A stretch of 40,956 nucleotides of DNA. Source: Candidatus Endomicrobium labiotermitis. Its GTDB lineage: Bacteria; Elusimicrobiota; Endomicrobiia; Endomicrobiales; Endomicrobiaceae. Shown here in pieces: positions 24,172 through 32,767 of the stretch. The translations under genes were made by a program, and so were the position numbers. The stretch lies in NCBI GenBank assembly GCA_009778965.1, contig WRFE01000007.1, forward strand, positions 1 through 40,956, written 5' to 3'. The notes beneath the pieces are model-generated. The model was not told the DNA's origin, made no database searches, and saw only the letters and a program-made list of their open reading frames with translations. Each line of letters begins with the position of its first letter. Within the stretch, counting starts at the first letter, position 1.

Positions 24172-25506
24172 ATGAAAAAAATAGCGATATTAGCATCAGG
24201 CGGCGGTTCAAATATGCAGTCCATTGTGGATTCCGTTAAAAACGGAATTCTCAAAGGACTTGCCGAAGTTGTGCTTGTTATTTCAAATAATGCGAATGCT
24301 TATGCTCTGGATAGAGCGGCAAAAGAAAATATAAAAGCCGTTTGTGTTGAAAGAAAGAAGTTTTCCGATGAAAAATTGTTCAATGCCGAGATTTTAAAAG
24401 AGCTTAAAAACGCAAAAGCAGACATAGTCTGCCTTGCCGGTTATATGAGAATTGTCGGAAAAGACATTATAGACGCATATCCTCACAAGGTTTTAAATAT
24501 TCATCCTGCATTGCTTCCGAAATTCGGCGGCAAAGGAATGTACGGGCATCATGTTCATGCGGCGGTTGTTTCCGCTAAAGAAAAAAAATCAGGCGCAACA
24601 GTTCATTTTGCAGATGAGCATTACGATACGGGGAATATAATACTTCAGAAAGAAGTTCTTGTTCACAAAACTGATACCCCGGAAGACGTCGCAAAACGGG
24701 TTTTGGCAGTTGAACATCAAATTTATCCGGAAGCAATACGGAAAGTAATCAAAAGCCAAGACATAAAAGGCTATATAATTCACGTAAGAGGCGATTCGTT
24801 CCGTGAAAAACATATGAAAGGACAAATCAAAGATATAGGCATATTTTGTGATTTTGTGCTGGACGGAAATCAGGAAGATCTTACAAAAGAAGTTATTGAA
24901 AAAAATTTCGGCGACTGGTTTTTAAAAATTTTAAATCCCGGATGGAAAGACAACCATTTTAATTACGGAACGGCTTCCTGTACTTATAAGCATTTGCTGG
25001 GTTTCAGAGACGTTGTTAATAATAATCTTCCTTACGGAATAGCGTTTGAAAACGACATAATTTTAGACAAAAATTTCACCGAAATCATTTTCAAAGCATT
25101 AGATGAAATCAAAGCCCGTAATTTAAAAAACATCGTTATAAGCCTTGAAGATACCATGTTAAAGTATATCCCGAAAAGCAAAAGGGTAAAAGGGCAGCTT
25201 ATATACAGAAATCCCGGAATGATAAGATTTGCCGGAGCGTATCTGTTTGATTTGGAATTCGCAAAAAATATGATTAATCATGTCGACACAAAAGGCTGCG
25301 ATGATGTAATAGACTGGTATATAAACCGCAGAGACAAAGAAGGACTTATTGATATATACTGGCTTCATCCGACAATAGCCGCCGGCGGATCTGCGACCGG
25401 AGATATAGGTTCATATTTCGGTTTCAGAAGCCATGTCGGATTTTTAAGAAAAATCTCTTTTAAAGTTCAAAGAGCTTATAAAAAATTTTTATGGAATATG
25501 CGGTAA
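24172..25506 (+). CDS. purN: PurN formyltransferase fused to GT25-like glycosyltransferase
   Basis: A 444-residue fusion. Residues 1-192 are a complete glycinamide ribonucleotide formyltransferase: GGGSNMQSIVD near 10-20, and catalytic N109, H111 and D152 in NIHPALLP and HYDTG. This enzyme formylates GAR in step three of purine synthesis. From about residue 198 (GYIIHVRGDSFREKHMKGQ) the sequence resembles GT25-type glycosyltransferases (lipooligosaccharide and related sugar transfer): YGIAFENDIIL near 299-309 matches the acidic EDD-like motif, with a later AGAYLFD block. There is no stop or ribosome site at the junction. ATG 24172 has AGGATAT upstream. Standard PurN proteins end near 190-210, so the extra 245 residues are a true second domain. 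The GT25 call is moderate; the PurN call is strong. Confidence 0.82.
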   Translation: MKKIAILASGGGSNMQSIVDSVKNGILKGLAEVVLVISNNANAYALDRAAKENIKAVCVERKKFSDEKLFNAEILKELKNAKADIVCLAGYMRIVGKDIIDAYPHKVLNIHPALLPKFGGKGMYGHHVHAAVVSAKEKKSGATVHFADEHYDTGNIILQKEVLVHKTDTPEDVAKRVLAVEHQIYPEAIRKVIKSQDIKGYIIHVRGDSFREKHMKGQIKDIGIFCDFVLDGNQEDLTKEVIEKNFGDWFLKILNPGWKDNHFNYGTASCTYKHLLGFRDVVNNNLPYGIAFENDIILDKNFTEIIFKALDEIKARNLKNIVISLEDTMLKYIPKSKRVKGQLIYRNPGMIRFAGAYLFDLEFAKNMINHVDTKGCDDVIDWYINRRDKEGLIDIYWLHPTIAAGGSATGDIGSYFGFRSHVGFLRKISFKVQRAYKKFLWNMR

Positions 25507-25508
25507 TT

Positions 25509-25602
25509 ATAGATGATGAGAGGGTGAGATGATGGGAAGATGGGTAAAAGCAAAGACGGAGTCGTTGCCCAAAATCTCAACATCTATTCATCTCATCTTC
25601 TA
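25509..25602. repeat. Second repeat family, full copy
   Basis: AGATGATGAGAGGGTGAG at the left and CTCAACATCTATTCATC plus TCATCTTCTAAT at the right. Same layout as 22197-22292. Confidence 0.6.
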
Positions 25603-25618
25603 ATATGGGAGTTTGAAA

Positions 25619-26914
25619 ATGATTTCGCGTTATAGCAAACCTGAAATGGCAGCCATTTGGTCGGACGAAAACAGATTTCAAAAAATGCTGGAAGTTGAGA
25701 TTTTTGCCGCGGAAGCTATGTCTAAACTGGGAAAAATTCCTAAAAAGGCGGTTGAAACGGTAAAGAAAAAAGCAAAAATTAACGTAAAAAGAATCGCTGA
25801 AATTGAACTTTTAGTCAAGCATGATGTTATAGCGTTTTTGACCGCGGTTGTTGAAACTACGGGACCTGACGGCAGATTCTTGCATTTGGGCATGACTTCG
25901 TCCGACGTTTTAGACACGGCGACAGGCGCGCAGTTAAAACAATCAACGCAGCTGATAATCTCCGAAACAAAAAAAGTCGCGGATTTACTTGAAAAACTTG
26001 CAAAAAAATATAAAATGACGCCAACAATGGGCAGAACCCACGGGGTTCACGCAGAACCTACTACTTTTGGTTTAAAAGCAGCGGGCTGGTATTGCGAAAT
26101 AAAGCGTTATATTGAAAGACTTAACCAAACCCTTGAAACCGTAAGTTACGGCAAAATTTCGGGCGCTGTGGGCACAATGGCGCATTTAGATCCGAGCGTT
26201 GAAAAATATGTTTGCCAGAAAATGGGTTTAAAACCCGAACCTGTTTCAACGCAGATTGTTCCGCGCGACAGACACTCTGTATATTTTTCAACAATAGCTC
26301 ATTTAGGAGCTGCTCTTGAAAGAATCGCCATTGAAATAAGACATTTGCAAAGAACGGAAGTTTTGGAAGCGGAAGAGCCTTTTACGGAAGGTCAGAAAGG
26401 GTCATCGGCTATGCCTCATAAAAGAAACCCGATAATTTCGGAAAATATTTGCGGTCTTGCAAGGCTTTTAAGAGGTTATGCTATGACAGCTATGGAAAAT
26501 ATAGCTTTGTGGCATGAAAGAGACATAAGCCATTCTTCCACTGAAAGAATTATGTTTCCCGACGCTTCGGCGGTTATTCACTATATGCTTGTAAGAATGC
26601 AGACGCTTCTTTCAGGTCTTAAAGTTTATCCGGAAAATATGCAGGCAAATTTAGATAAAACAAAAGACGTGATATTTTCAGGAACGCTTTTACTTGCTCT
26701 TGTGGATGAAGGTCTTTCAAGAGAAGCAGCTTATGCCATGGTGCAAGCTGCGGCGTTTGACGCAAGAGAAAATAAAACTTCTCTTGAAGAAGCGTGCCTT
26801 AGAAATAAGAATATAACAAAATATCTTACGCCTTTAGATATTAAGAAAAATTTTGACGTCAAATCGCAGTATAAAAATATAGATTACATATTCAAAAGAA
26901 CATTTAAAAAATAA
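25619..26914 (+). CDS. purB: Adenylosuccinate lyase PurB
   Basis: Cleaves SAICAR and adenylosuccinate, releasing fumarate, in purine synthesis. The 431-residue protein begins MISRYSKPEMAAIW as in Bacillus-type PurB, has the FLHLGMTSSDVLDTA block near 83-97, TMGRTHGVHAEPTTFG near 137-152, and the fumarase-superfamily signature GSSAMPHKRNP near 261-271. GGGAG about 8 bases upstream supports ATG 25619; a TTG two codons earlier is less likely. It closes the nucleotide gene block. Confidence 0.96.
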   Translation: MISRYSKPEMAAIWSDENRFQKMLEVEIFAAEAMSKLGKIPKKAVETVKKKAKINVKRIAEIELLVKHDVIAFLTAVVETTGPDGRFLHLGMTSSDVLDTATGAQLKQSTQLIISETKKVADLLEKLAKKYKMTPTMGRTHGVHAEPTTFGLKAAGWYCEIKRYIERLNQTLETVSYGKISGAVGTMAHLDPSVEKYVCQKMGLKPEPVSTQIVPRDRHSVYFSTIAHLGAALERIAIEIRHLQRTEVLEAEEPFTEGQKGSSAMPHKRNPIISENICGLARLLRGYAMTAMENIALWHERDISHSSTERIMFPDASAVIHYMLVRMQTLLSGLKVYPENMQANLDKTKDVIFSGTLLLALVDEGLSREAAYAMVQAAAFDARENKTSLEEACLRNKNITKYLTPLDIKKNFDVKSQYKNIDYIFKRTFKK

Positions 26915-26920
26915 TTAATC

Positions 26921-27005
26921 GTAATTGCGAGACGGTGAAGCCGTCGCGGCAATCCACGTTACTTAAAAAATGGATTGCTTCGTCGTTTCACTCCTCGCAA
27001 TGACA
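26921..27005. repeat. TGTCA palindromic repeat after purB
   Basis: Left arm GTAATTGCGAG (one change from GTCA) to GCAATCCA with hairpin GACGG/CCGTC, linker CGTTACTTAAAAAA, right arm identical to that at 24059-24135. Confidence 0.8.
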
Positions 27006-27026
27006 GGCAATTTAAAAGGATTAGAA

Positions 27027-30000
27027 ATGAACAACAAAAAAGCAAACTATTTTTTGCAGGATGACGGAGCATTCGTAATTGAGAATTACAATAACGCGCC
27101 GGCGTTTTCAAGTTTTTTTCCTGGTATTGCGGGTCTTAAAGGCATTCCTTTATGGGCATTTTATGTAAACAGAGGACAGGGGATAGCTTCGTTTGGCATA
27201 AAAAATAAAAATTATTCCATAATGGAGTTTTATCCTGCTAATACTTCTTACAGCCTTGTTTCAACGTTCGGTTTCAGAACTTTCCTAAAGATAAAGAAGG
27301 GTAAAAAAGTTATCAATTATGAAGCGTTTGCCGTAAACCCAAGCTACGACGTTAAACAAACAATGTATATAACTTCATGCGATATGGCGATTGAAGAAAT
27401 AAATGAAACTCTCGGAATAAAAACAACAGTAAGATATGCTACGCTTCCTAATGAACCGATTGCCGCGATAATAAGAGCCGTAAGCGTTGAAAATATTTCA
27501 AAAGAAAACATCGAAATAGAAATAGCCGACGGTATGCCCAAACTCATACCTTATTATGTTAACCAGTGGGCGCAGAAGTTTATGAGCACGACAATCCAGG
27601 CGTGGACAACCATAGATAATTTTGAGAAAACCGGAAATCCTTTTTTTCGCTTAAAAGTTGATACTGCCGACAGCGCGGAAGTCGTAGAAATCAATGAGGG
27701 GAATTTTTATTTCGGATATAGCTCAAACGGCAAAAAAATTAAGAAAGCCGAAGTTGTTATAAATCCTGATGTTCTTTTCGGAAGCGATTTAAGTTTCGAA
27801 TACCCGAAAGAATTTTTCTCTAATGATAAAAATTTTAAATATCCGAAAAGCCAATTCGCGGAAAACAGATACCCTTGCGCGTTCGGATATTCATCCGAAA
27901 AGCTAAATTCTAAACAGAGTTTCACTTTTTATTCAATGGCAGGACATATCGACAGTACGGATTCTTTAAACTCTTTCGTCAAAAAAGCAGGTTCGGCAAA
28001 ATATTTTGAAGACAAAATAGAAGAAAACAAAAAACTTATAATAAATATTACCGAAAATGTCACTACGAAATCTTCTTTTGTAAATTTTGATAATTACTGC
28101 AAACAAATGTATCTGGACAACGTTTTAAGAGGCGGATACCCGATTACTTTTGAAGATTCGGGGAAAAAGACATCCTATTACGTTTACTCAAGAAAACACG
28201 GCGATTTGGAAAGAGATTATAATGATTTCCAGCTTTCGCCCAATTATTATTCCCAGGGAAACGGAAATTTCCGCGATATCAACCAAAATAGAAGAAAAGA
28301 TATCTTCTTTAATCCGGAAATCGGTTCTAACGCTTTAAAATATTTCTACAATCTTATTCAGATAGACGGAAACAATCCTCTTGTCGTGAAAGGCGCTTAT
28401 TTTGTTATGGACACGGGAAAACCGTACTATAAAGATATTGCAGCGCAGATAGAAGACAAAGCCGGTAAAGCAAAGCTTGAAAAGTTTTTTGCCAAAGGTT
28501 TTGAACCCGGACAGCTTGCGATGTTTTTACTTAAAGAAAAAATCAAAACAAAAATTAAACTTGAAGATTTTGTCGCAAAATGCGTTACTTCCGCTTTGGA
28601 AGTAAACGATGCGGAACACGGCGAAGGTTTCTGGGTTGACCATTGGACATACAATCAGGATTTGCTAGACAGTTTCCTTGCGATATATCCGGAAAAAGAA
28701 AACGAACTCCTTTTTAAAGATAAATCTTTCATATACTTTGACTGCAATCATTACGTTGTTCCGAGAGATCAAAAACATGTTTTATTTGAAGGAAAAGTAA
28801 GAAGATACGGAGCGGTAGCAAAAAGTAATGAAAAAGACGCGTTGATTAAATCGAGAAAAGTTAATCCTAACGCTTTAAGAACAGAAAACGGCAAAGGCGA
28901 AGTATATAAAAACACTTTGGCTTCAAAGTTTTTAGCGATGATAACGATTAAAATGTCAACGCTTGATCCAGACGGAATCGGTATAGAAATGGAATCCGAT
29001 AAACCCGGCTGGTACGATTCGCTTAACGGTTTGCCGGGGATTTTCGGCTCATCAACCTGCGAAACGTTTGAACTTAAACGCTTTGCAATGTATTTCAAGG
29101 ATGTATTAAGTAAAAATCCCGGTGAAAAAATTTCTCTGCCTTCAGAAACTGCTGAATTGCTTTCGGAAATTTCAAAACTCCTTAAATCAAAAATTTCATC
29201 TTTTGACTTCTGGAACAAAGCTTCGGAAATAAAAGAAAAATACAGAGAAAGCGTTGTGATGGGAATAAAAGGCAGCGAAAAAACATTTTCTTCTAAAGAA
29301 GTAATTGAATTTTTGGAAAATGTTTTAAAGAAAATAAACGAAGGCTTAAAAAAAGCTGTTGACGTAAAAACAGGTTTGTACTACACTTACTTCAAGTATG
29401 AAGCTGTGAAATATAAACAGATAAATTCAAAAAATATTAAAGGACTGCCGTGCGTCAGAATAGACTCGTTTAAACGTTTTCCTCTTCCGTTATTTTTAGA
29501 AGGCGAAGTGCATTATATGAGATCGGAAACGGATAAAGAAAAAGTCTTAAAACATATTCAAAATATGAGAAACAGCGGCGTTTATGATAAAAAACTCAAA
29601 ATGTTTAAAGTCAACGAATCTTTAAACAGCGAAAGCCTTGAAATAGGCAGAACAAGAGTTTTTAACCGCGGCTGGCTTGAAAACGAATCCGTATTTTTAC
29701 ACATGGCGTACAAGTATTTGCTTGAAATTCTAAAAGCAGGTCTTTATGACGAGTTTTTTAAAGAGATAAAAACCGGATTTGTGTGTTTTACTGATCCGAA
29801 AATTTATAAAAGAAGCATTCTGGAAAATTCTTCTTTTATATGTTCAAGCGCTTTTCCGGATGCTGACAATCACGGCAGAGGATTTATTGCAAGACTCAGC
29901 GGTTCGACGGTAGAATTTATAGATATGTGGCTCAGAATGACCGTAGGCGCTAAGCCTTTTTCTTATAAAAACGGGGAACTTTGCTTTGAATTAAAACCGG

Positions 30001-30242
30001 TGATAAATTCGGCGTTTTTCGATAAAAGCGGAAATTTTTCGTTTAAATTGTTTAGTAATACGGAAGTTACTTATATAAATCCGTCAAAAAAGAGCACTTA
30101 TTCAAAAGATGCAGAGATTAAAAAAATTGAAATAGTATGGAACAACGGTAAAAAGCAGATTGTTGACGGTAAAGTTATTAAAGGAAGCGACGCTTCAAAA
30201 ATAAGAGAAGTTCAGGCGAAGTCGCTGAAAGTATATTTTTAG
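27027..30242 (+). CDS. Large GH94/cellobiose-phosphorylase-like protein
   Basis: A 1071-residue protein without signal peptide, so probably cytoplasmic. The N-terminal ~370 residues are beta-rich and the rest helical, the layout of GH94-type phosphorylases (beta-sandwich, then (alpha/alpha)6 barrel). The block RKHGDLERDYNDFQLSPNYY near 388-407, followed by GNFRDINQNRRKD, is the part I associate with the COG3459 cellobiose phosphorylase-like group; the FWVDHWTYNQDLLDSFL block near 535 also looks like a barrel active-site wall. I cannot name the catalytic Asp or the substrate. AAAAGGA at 27014-27020 fixes the start. Three exported glycosidases follow, suggesting beta-glucan or cello-oligosaccharide metabolism. 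Confidence 0.6.
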   Translation: MNNKKANYFLQDDGAFVIENYNNAPAFSSFFPGIAGLKGIPLWAFYVNRGQGIASFGIKNKNYSIMEFYPANTSYSLVSTFGFRTFLKIKKGKKVINYEAFAVNPSYDVKQTMYITSCDMAIEEINETLGIKTTVRYATLPNEPIAAIIRAVSVENISKENIEIEIADGMPKLIPYYVNQWAQKFMSTTIQAWTTIDNFEKTGNPFFRLKVDTADSAEVVEINEGNFYFGYSSNGKKIKKAEVVINPDVLFGSDLSFEYPKEFFSNDKNFKYPKSQFAENRYPCAFGYSSEKLNSKQSFTFYSMAGHIDSTDSLNSFVKKAGSAKYFEDKIEENKKLIINITENVTTKSSFVNFDNYCKQMYLDNVLRGGYPITFEDSGKKTSYYVYSRKHGDLERDYNDFQLSPNYYSQGNGNFRDINQNRRKDIFFNPEIGSNALKYFYNLIQIDGNNPLVVKGAYFVMDTGKPYYKDIAAQIEDKAGKAKLEKFFAKGFEPGQLAMFLLKEKIKTKIKLEDFVAKCVTSALEVNDAEHGEGFWVDHWTYNQDLLDSFLAIYPEKENELLFKDKSFIYFDCNHYVVPRDQKHVLFEGKVRRYGAVAKSNEKDALIKSRKVNPNALRTENGKGEVYKNTLASKFLAMITIKMSTLDPDGIGIEMESDKPGWYDSLNGLPGIFGSSTCETFELKRFAMYFKDVLSKNPGEKISLPSETAELLSEISKLLKSKISSFDFWNKASEIKEKYRESVVMGIKGSEKTFSSKEVIEFLENVLKKINEGLKKAVDVKTGLYYTYFKYEAVKYKQINSKNIKGLPCVRIDSFKRFPLPLFLEGEVHYMRSETDKEKVLKHIQNMRNSGVYDKKLKMFKVNESLNSESLEIGRTRVFNRGWLENESVFLHMAYKYLLEILKAGLYDEFFKEIKTGFVCFTDPKIYKRSILENSSFICSSAFPDADNHGRGFIARLSGSTVEFIDMWLRMTVGAKPFSYKNGELCFELKPVINSAFFDKSGNFSFKLFSNTEVTYINPSKKSTYSKDAEIKKIEIVWNNGKKQIVDGKVIKGSDASKIREVQAKSLKVYF

Positions 30243-30260
30243 TTTTATTAGCGTTGGCGC

Positions 30261-30350
30261 TGTCATTGCGGGAAGAGAAACAACGAAGCAAACAAAAAAG
30301 ACAGTTTTATTATCTAGATTGCCACGCCGCTTTTAGCGGCTCGCAATGAC
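30261..30350. repeat. TGTCA palindromic repeat, diverged
   Basis: Ends TGTCATTGCGG and CTCGCAATGAC; the right-arm hairpin is CCGC-tttta-GCGG. The left arm lacks the usual GCAATCCA. Confidence 0.65.
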
Positions 30351-30374
30351 GACTAACGACAAAAAAAGGATTTT

Positions 30375-32366
30375 ATGAGACTATTAAAAATAACAATTAT
30401 TTGCGCGTTATTGTTTTCTTTTTCGCAAGGTTACAGCGCTAACGGCACGGATCCCAGACTTAAAAAAGTCTTGGATACGGCTGAAAAATATAATAATACA
30501 GTTCTTGCTTACGTTCCGCCGCCGCCTTTTGAGATTTGCGATCCCGGAACAGACGAATGGATTGATTATGAAAAATACGGAAAGTTCAGCGGGCTGGGAA
30601 CAGATAAATATGAATATAAAATAACCGATCTTAAAGGTATTATCGATGCGTCCGGAGAGGGAATCTATCCGAATACTAAAAGCGTTTTAAAATCCCGCGC
30701 TTTATCCCAATATTTAAAAGATAACAAAAAACGTAAGCTTTCCGAGTTAAACTCCGTGAAATGGGACGATTATCAGGGAAATTTTTATAAATGGTCTTTG
30801 TATAAAGAAGAACACCCAGGAGTAATTCTTTTTATGACCGCTAATGCCCTTGAAAAATCCGGAAATATTAAACATGCTATAAAAGCATATTATTCCGGTC
30901 TTGTTTTCTTTCCGAAAGCAGTAGGCTGGACGCAATGGGGAACTCCTTGGTACGTAGCTCCCGTATGTCTTGCGAAAATAAAATATCTTACCCGTGAACA
31001 TCCCGAAATAGGCATTAAACTTGAAGGCGAAAGTTTAATAATCAAAAATGGGTTTGACAATGACATTACAAATGATGTGTTTCTTATAAATCCCGGAAAA
31101 CTTGTTCCCGCTACGGAAAAAGATTTTAAAATGAAAACCGAAGATTTATCTAAAATGCCTTTCAAAAGAATAGCAGGAAAAGGAAAAGTCAAACTTATAC
31201 GTTATCAAAACGGTCATTTTGCTTTAACTGTAAATGACAAGCCTTATATTGTAAAAGGGATTTCATACAGTCCCAGCAAAACAGGTCTGTCGCCGGATTT
31301 CGGAACGCTTAATAATTTACGCGACTGGACTTATGACGATTACAACAAAAACGGCAGAATAGACGGACCGTATGACTCATGGGTTGATACAAACAGAAAT
31401 GAAAAACAAGACAAAAACGAGCCTAACATCGGCGATTTTGCCCTTATGAAAGAAATGGGAGTAAATACTTTGAGGATATATCATTTCGACGGGCTTAATA
31501 AAGATCTGCTCAAAGAAGGCTATGAAAAGTACGGTTATATGTATATGATCGGAGATCTTATAGGAATGTATACAATCGATTCCGGCGCGGATTGGTATAT
31601 AGGCACGGATTATACGAATCCGACACAGAAAAAAAATATGCTTGAAAGCGTCAAACGTATGGTTTTGGAATACAAAGATAAACCTTATGTTCTGATGTGG
31701 GTTTTAGGAAATGAGAATAATTACGGCGCCGTAACCGACGGGCATACTCCTGGTTCCGGCTGTCTTGCCCAGGAACAGCCTGAAGACTATTACAGATTCG
31801 TCAACGAATGCGCAAAACTTATAAAAATGCTTGACCCGCATCAAAGACCTGTTGCAATTTCAAACGGCGATACATATCTTTTGGATTATTGCGTAAAATA
31901 TGCTCCCGATATTGATATATTCGGCGCGAATGTTTACAGAGGGGATTACGGCTTTGGTTCTATTTGGAAAGATGTTTTAAGAGAATATTCAAAACCTGTT
32001 TTAATAACCGAATACGGCTGTCCCGCTTACGCGGTAGATTGGAGCACGGCAAGAATAGAACATGAACAGGCCGCCTACCACAAAAACAACTGGATAGACA
32101 TTAGAAATAATACTGCAGGAGTTGTCGGCGGAACAGGGAACGCTTTAGGCGGAGTTATTTTTGAATGGACCGACGAATGGTGGAAATCCGGATATACATT
32201 CAGTCCGCATGAACATACTACAGTTTCCCAATGGCAGGGACCATTTTTAGACGGTCACGCTTATGAAGAATGGTTCGGAATATGTTCTATAGGAGACGGA
32301 GAAGATTCACCCTTTAAAAGACAGCTCCGCAAATCTTATTTTGTTTATAGAAACCTATGGAAATAG
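30375..32366 (+). CDS. Exported clan GH-A glycosidase (GH2 TIM-barrel-like), paralogue 1
   Basis: A 663-residue secreted glycosidase. A signal peptide ends near residue 22 (GYSA). Residues about 30-230 hold an extra domain with a TPR-like segment (GVILFMTANALEKSGNIKHAIKAYY cut at several helices). The catalytic half, from about 265, is a TIM barrel with the acid/base E447 in GNENNYG and the nucleophile E546 in ITEYGCPAY, the clan GH-A pattern. Residues 321-349 carry two calcium-loop-like motifs (DYNKNGRID and DTNRNEKQD). The specific GH family and substrate cannot be stated. A paralogue follows after the tRNA. Confidence 0.75.
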   Translation: MRLLKITIICALLFSFSQGYSANGTDPRLKKVLDTAEKYNNTVLAYVPPPPFEICDPGTDEWIDYEKYGKFSGLGTDKYEYKITDLKGIIDASGEGIYPNTKSVLKSRALSQYLKDNKKRKLSELNSVKWDDYQGNFYKWSLYKEEHPGVILFMTANALEKSGNIKHAIKAYYSGLVFFPKAVGWTQWGTPWYVAPVCLAKIKYLTREHPEIGIKLEGESLIIKNGFDNDITNDVFLINPGKLVPATEKDFKMKTEDLSKMPFKRIAGKGKVKLIRYQNGHFALTVNDKPYIVKGISYSPSKTGLSPDFGTLNNLRDWTYDDYNKNGRIDGPYDSWVDTNRNEKQDKNEPNIGDFALMKEMGVNTLRIYHFDGLNKDLLKEGYEKYGYMYMIGDLIGMYTIDSGADWYIGTDYTNPTQKKNMLESVKRMVLEYKDKPYVLMWVLGNENNYGAVTDGHTPGSGCLAQEQPEDYYRFVNECAKLIKMLDPHQRPVAISNGDTYLLDYCVKYAPDIDIFGANVYRGDYGFGSIWKDVLREYSKPVLITEYGCPAYAVDWSTARIEHEQAAYHKNNWIDIRNNTAGVVGGTGNALGGVIFEWTDEWWKSGYTFSPHEHTTVSQWQGPFLDGHAYEEWFGICSIGDGEDSPFKRQLRKSYFVYRNLWK

Positions 32367-32380
32367 TTTTTTGCTTTATT

Positions 32381-32585
32381 TGCTTTGGCGCTGAATAGCG
32401 TAAGGGGAGCGCTGCGCCTCCCAACCTCTGCCTTACTTTTTCACGAGCAAAAAAGTAAGCAAAACGCCCTGCGCTGACACGCATTCGTTCGCATTTTTTA
32501 GGCGGCTGTGAAACTCGCTTCGCTCAGACAGTCCTCGCCGACTACCCCTAAAAATTGCTCGCTCATAGGCGCGTGTATGCGATAA
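32381..32585. repeat. GC-richer intergenic element before tRNA-Val
   Basis: A 200-base stretch much richer in GC than its surroundings, with several inverted segments (for example GGAGCGCTGCGCCTCC and CGAGCAAAAAAGTAAGC near 32443-32461). It has no credible open frame. It looks like a dispersed repeat, but no second copy is in this window, so that is not proven. Confidence 0.4.
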
Positions 32586-32610
32586 AAACAACAACGACTT
32601 TCAGATTTCT

Positions 32611-32639
32611 TTGACACTAAGAGATAAATTTGCTATTAT
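32611..32639 (+). promoter_or_regulatory. Promoter of tRNA-Val
   Basis: Perfect -35 TTGACA at 32611-32616, 17-base spacer, extended TGC and -10 TATTAT at 32634-32639. Transcription would start near 32646, 12 bases before the tRNA. This is the clearest promoter in the window and supports the TGC-TAxxAT form seen elsewhere. Confidence 0.8.
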
Positions 32640-32657
32640 TTCACAACTTCATATTTC

Positions 32658-32733
32658 GGGCAGTTAGCTCAGCTGGAAGAGCATTTCCCTTACAAGGAAG
32701 GGGTCGGGGGTTCAAGTCCCTCACTGCCCACCA
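32658..32733 (+). tRNA. tRNA-Val (anticodon UAC)
   Basis: Folds as a standard cloverleaf: acceptor GGGCAGT/ACTGCCC, D stem GCTC/GAGC, anticodon stem TTTCC/GGAAG with loop CTTACAA (anticodon TAC), T stem GGGGG...TCCCT region with TTCAAGT loop, discriminator A. The CCA end is encoded (32731-32733). It reads valine GUA codons and likely GUN by wobble. Confidence 0.93.
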
Positions 32734-32767
32734 CAAAAACCACAATAAAAAATCACAGGAGTAAAAA

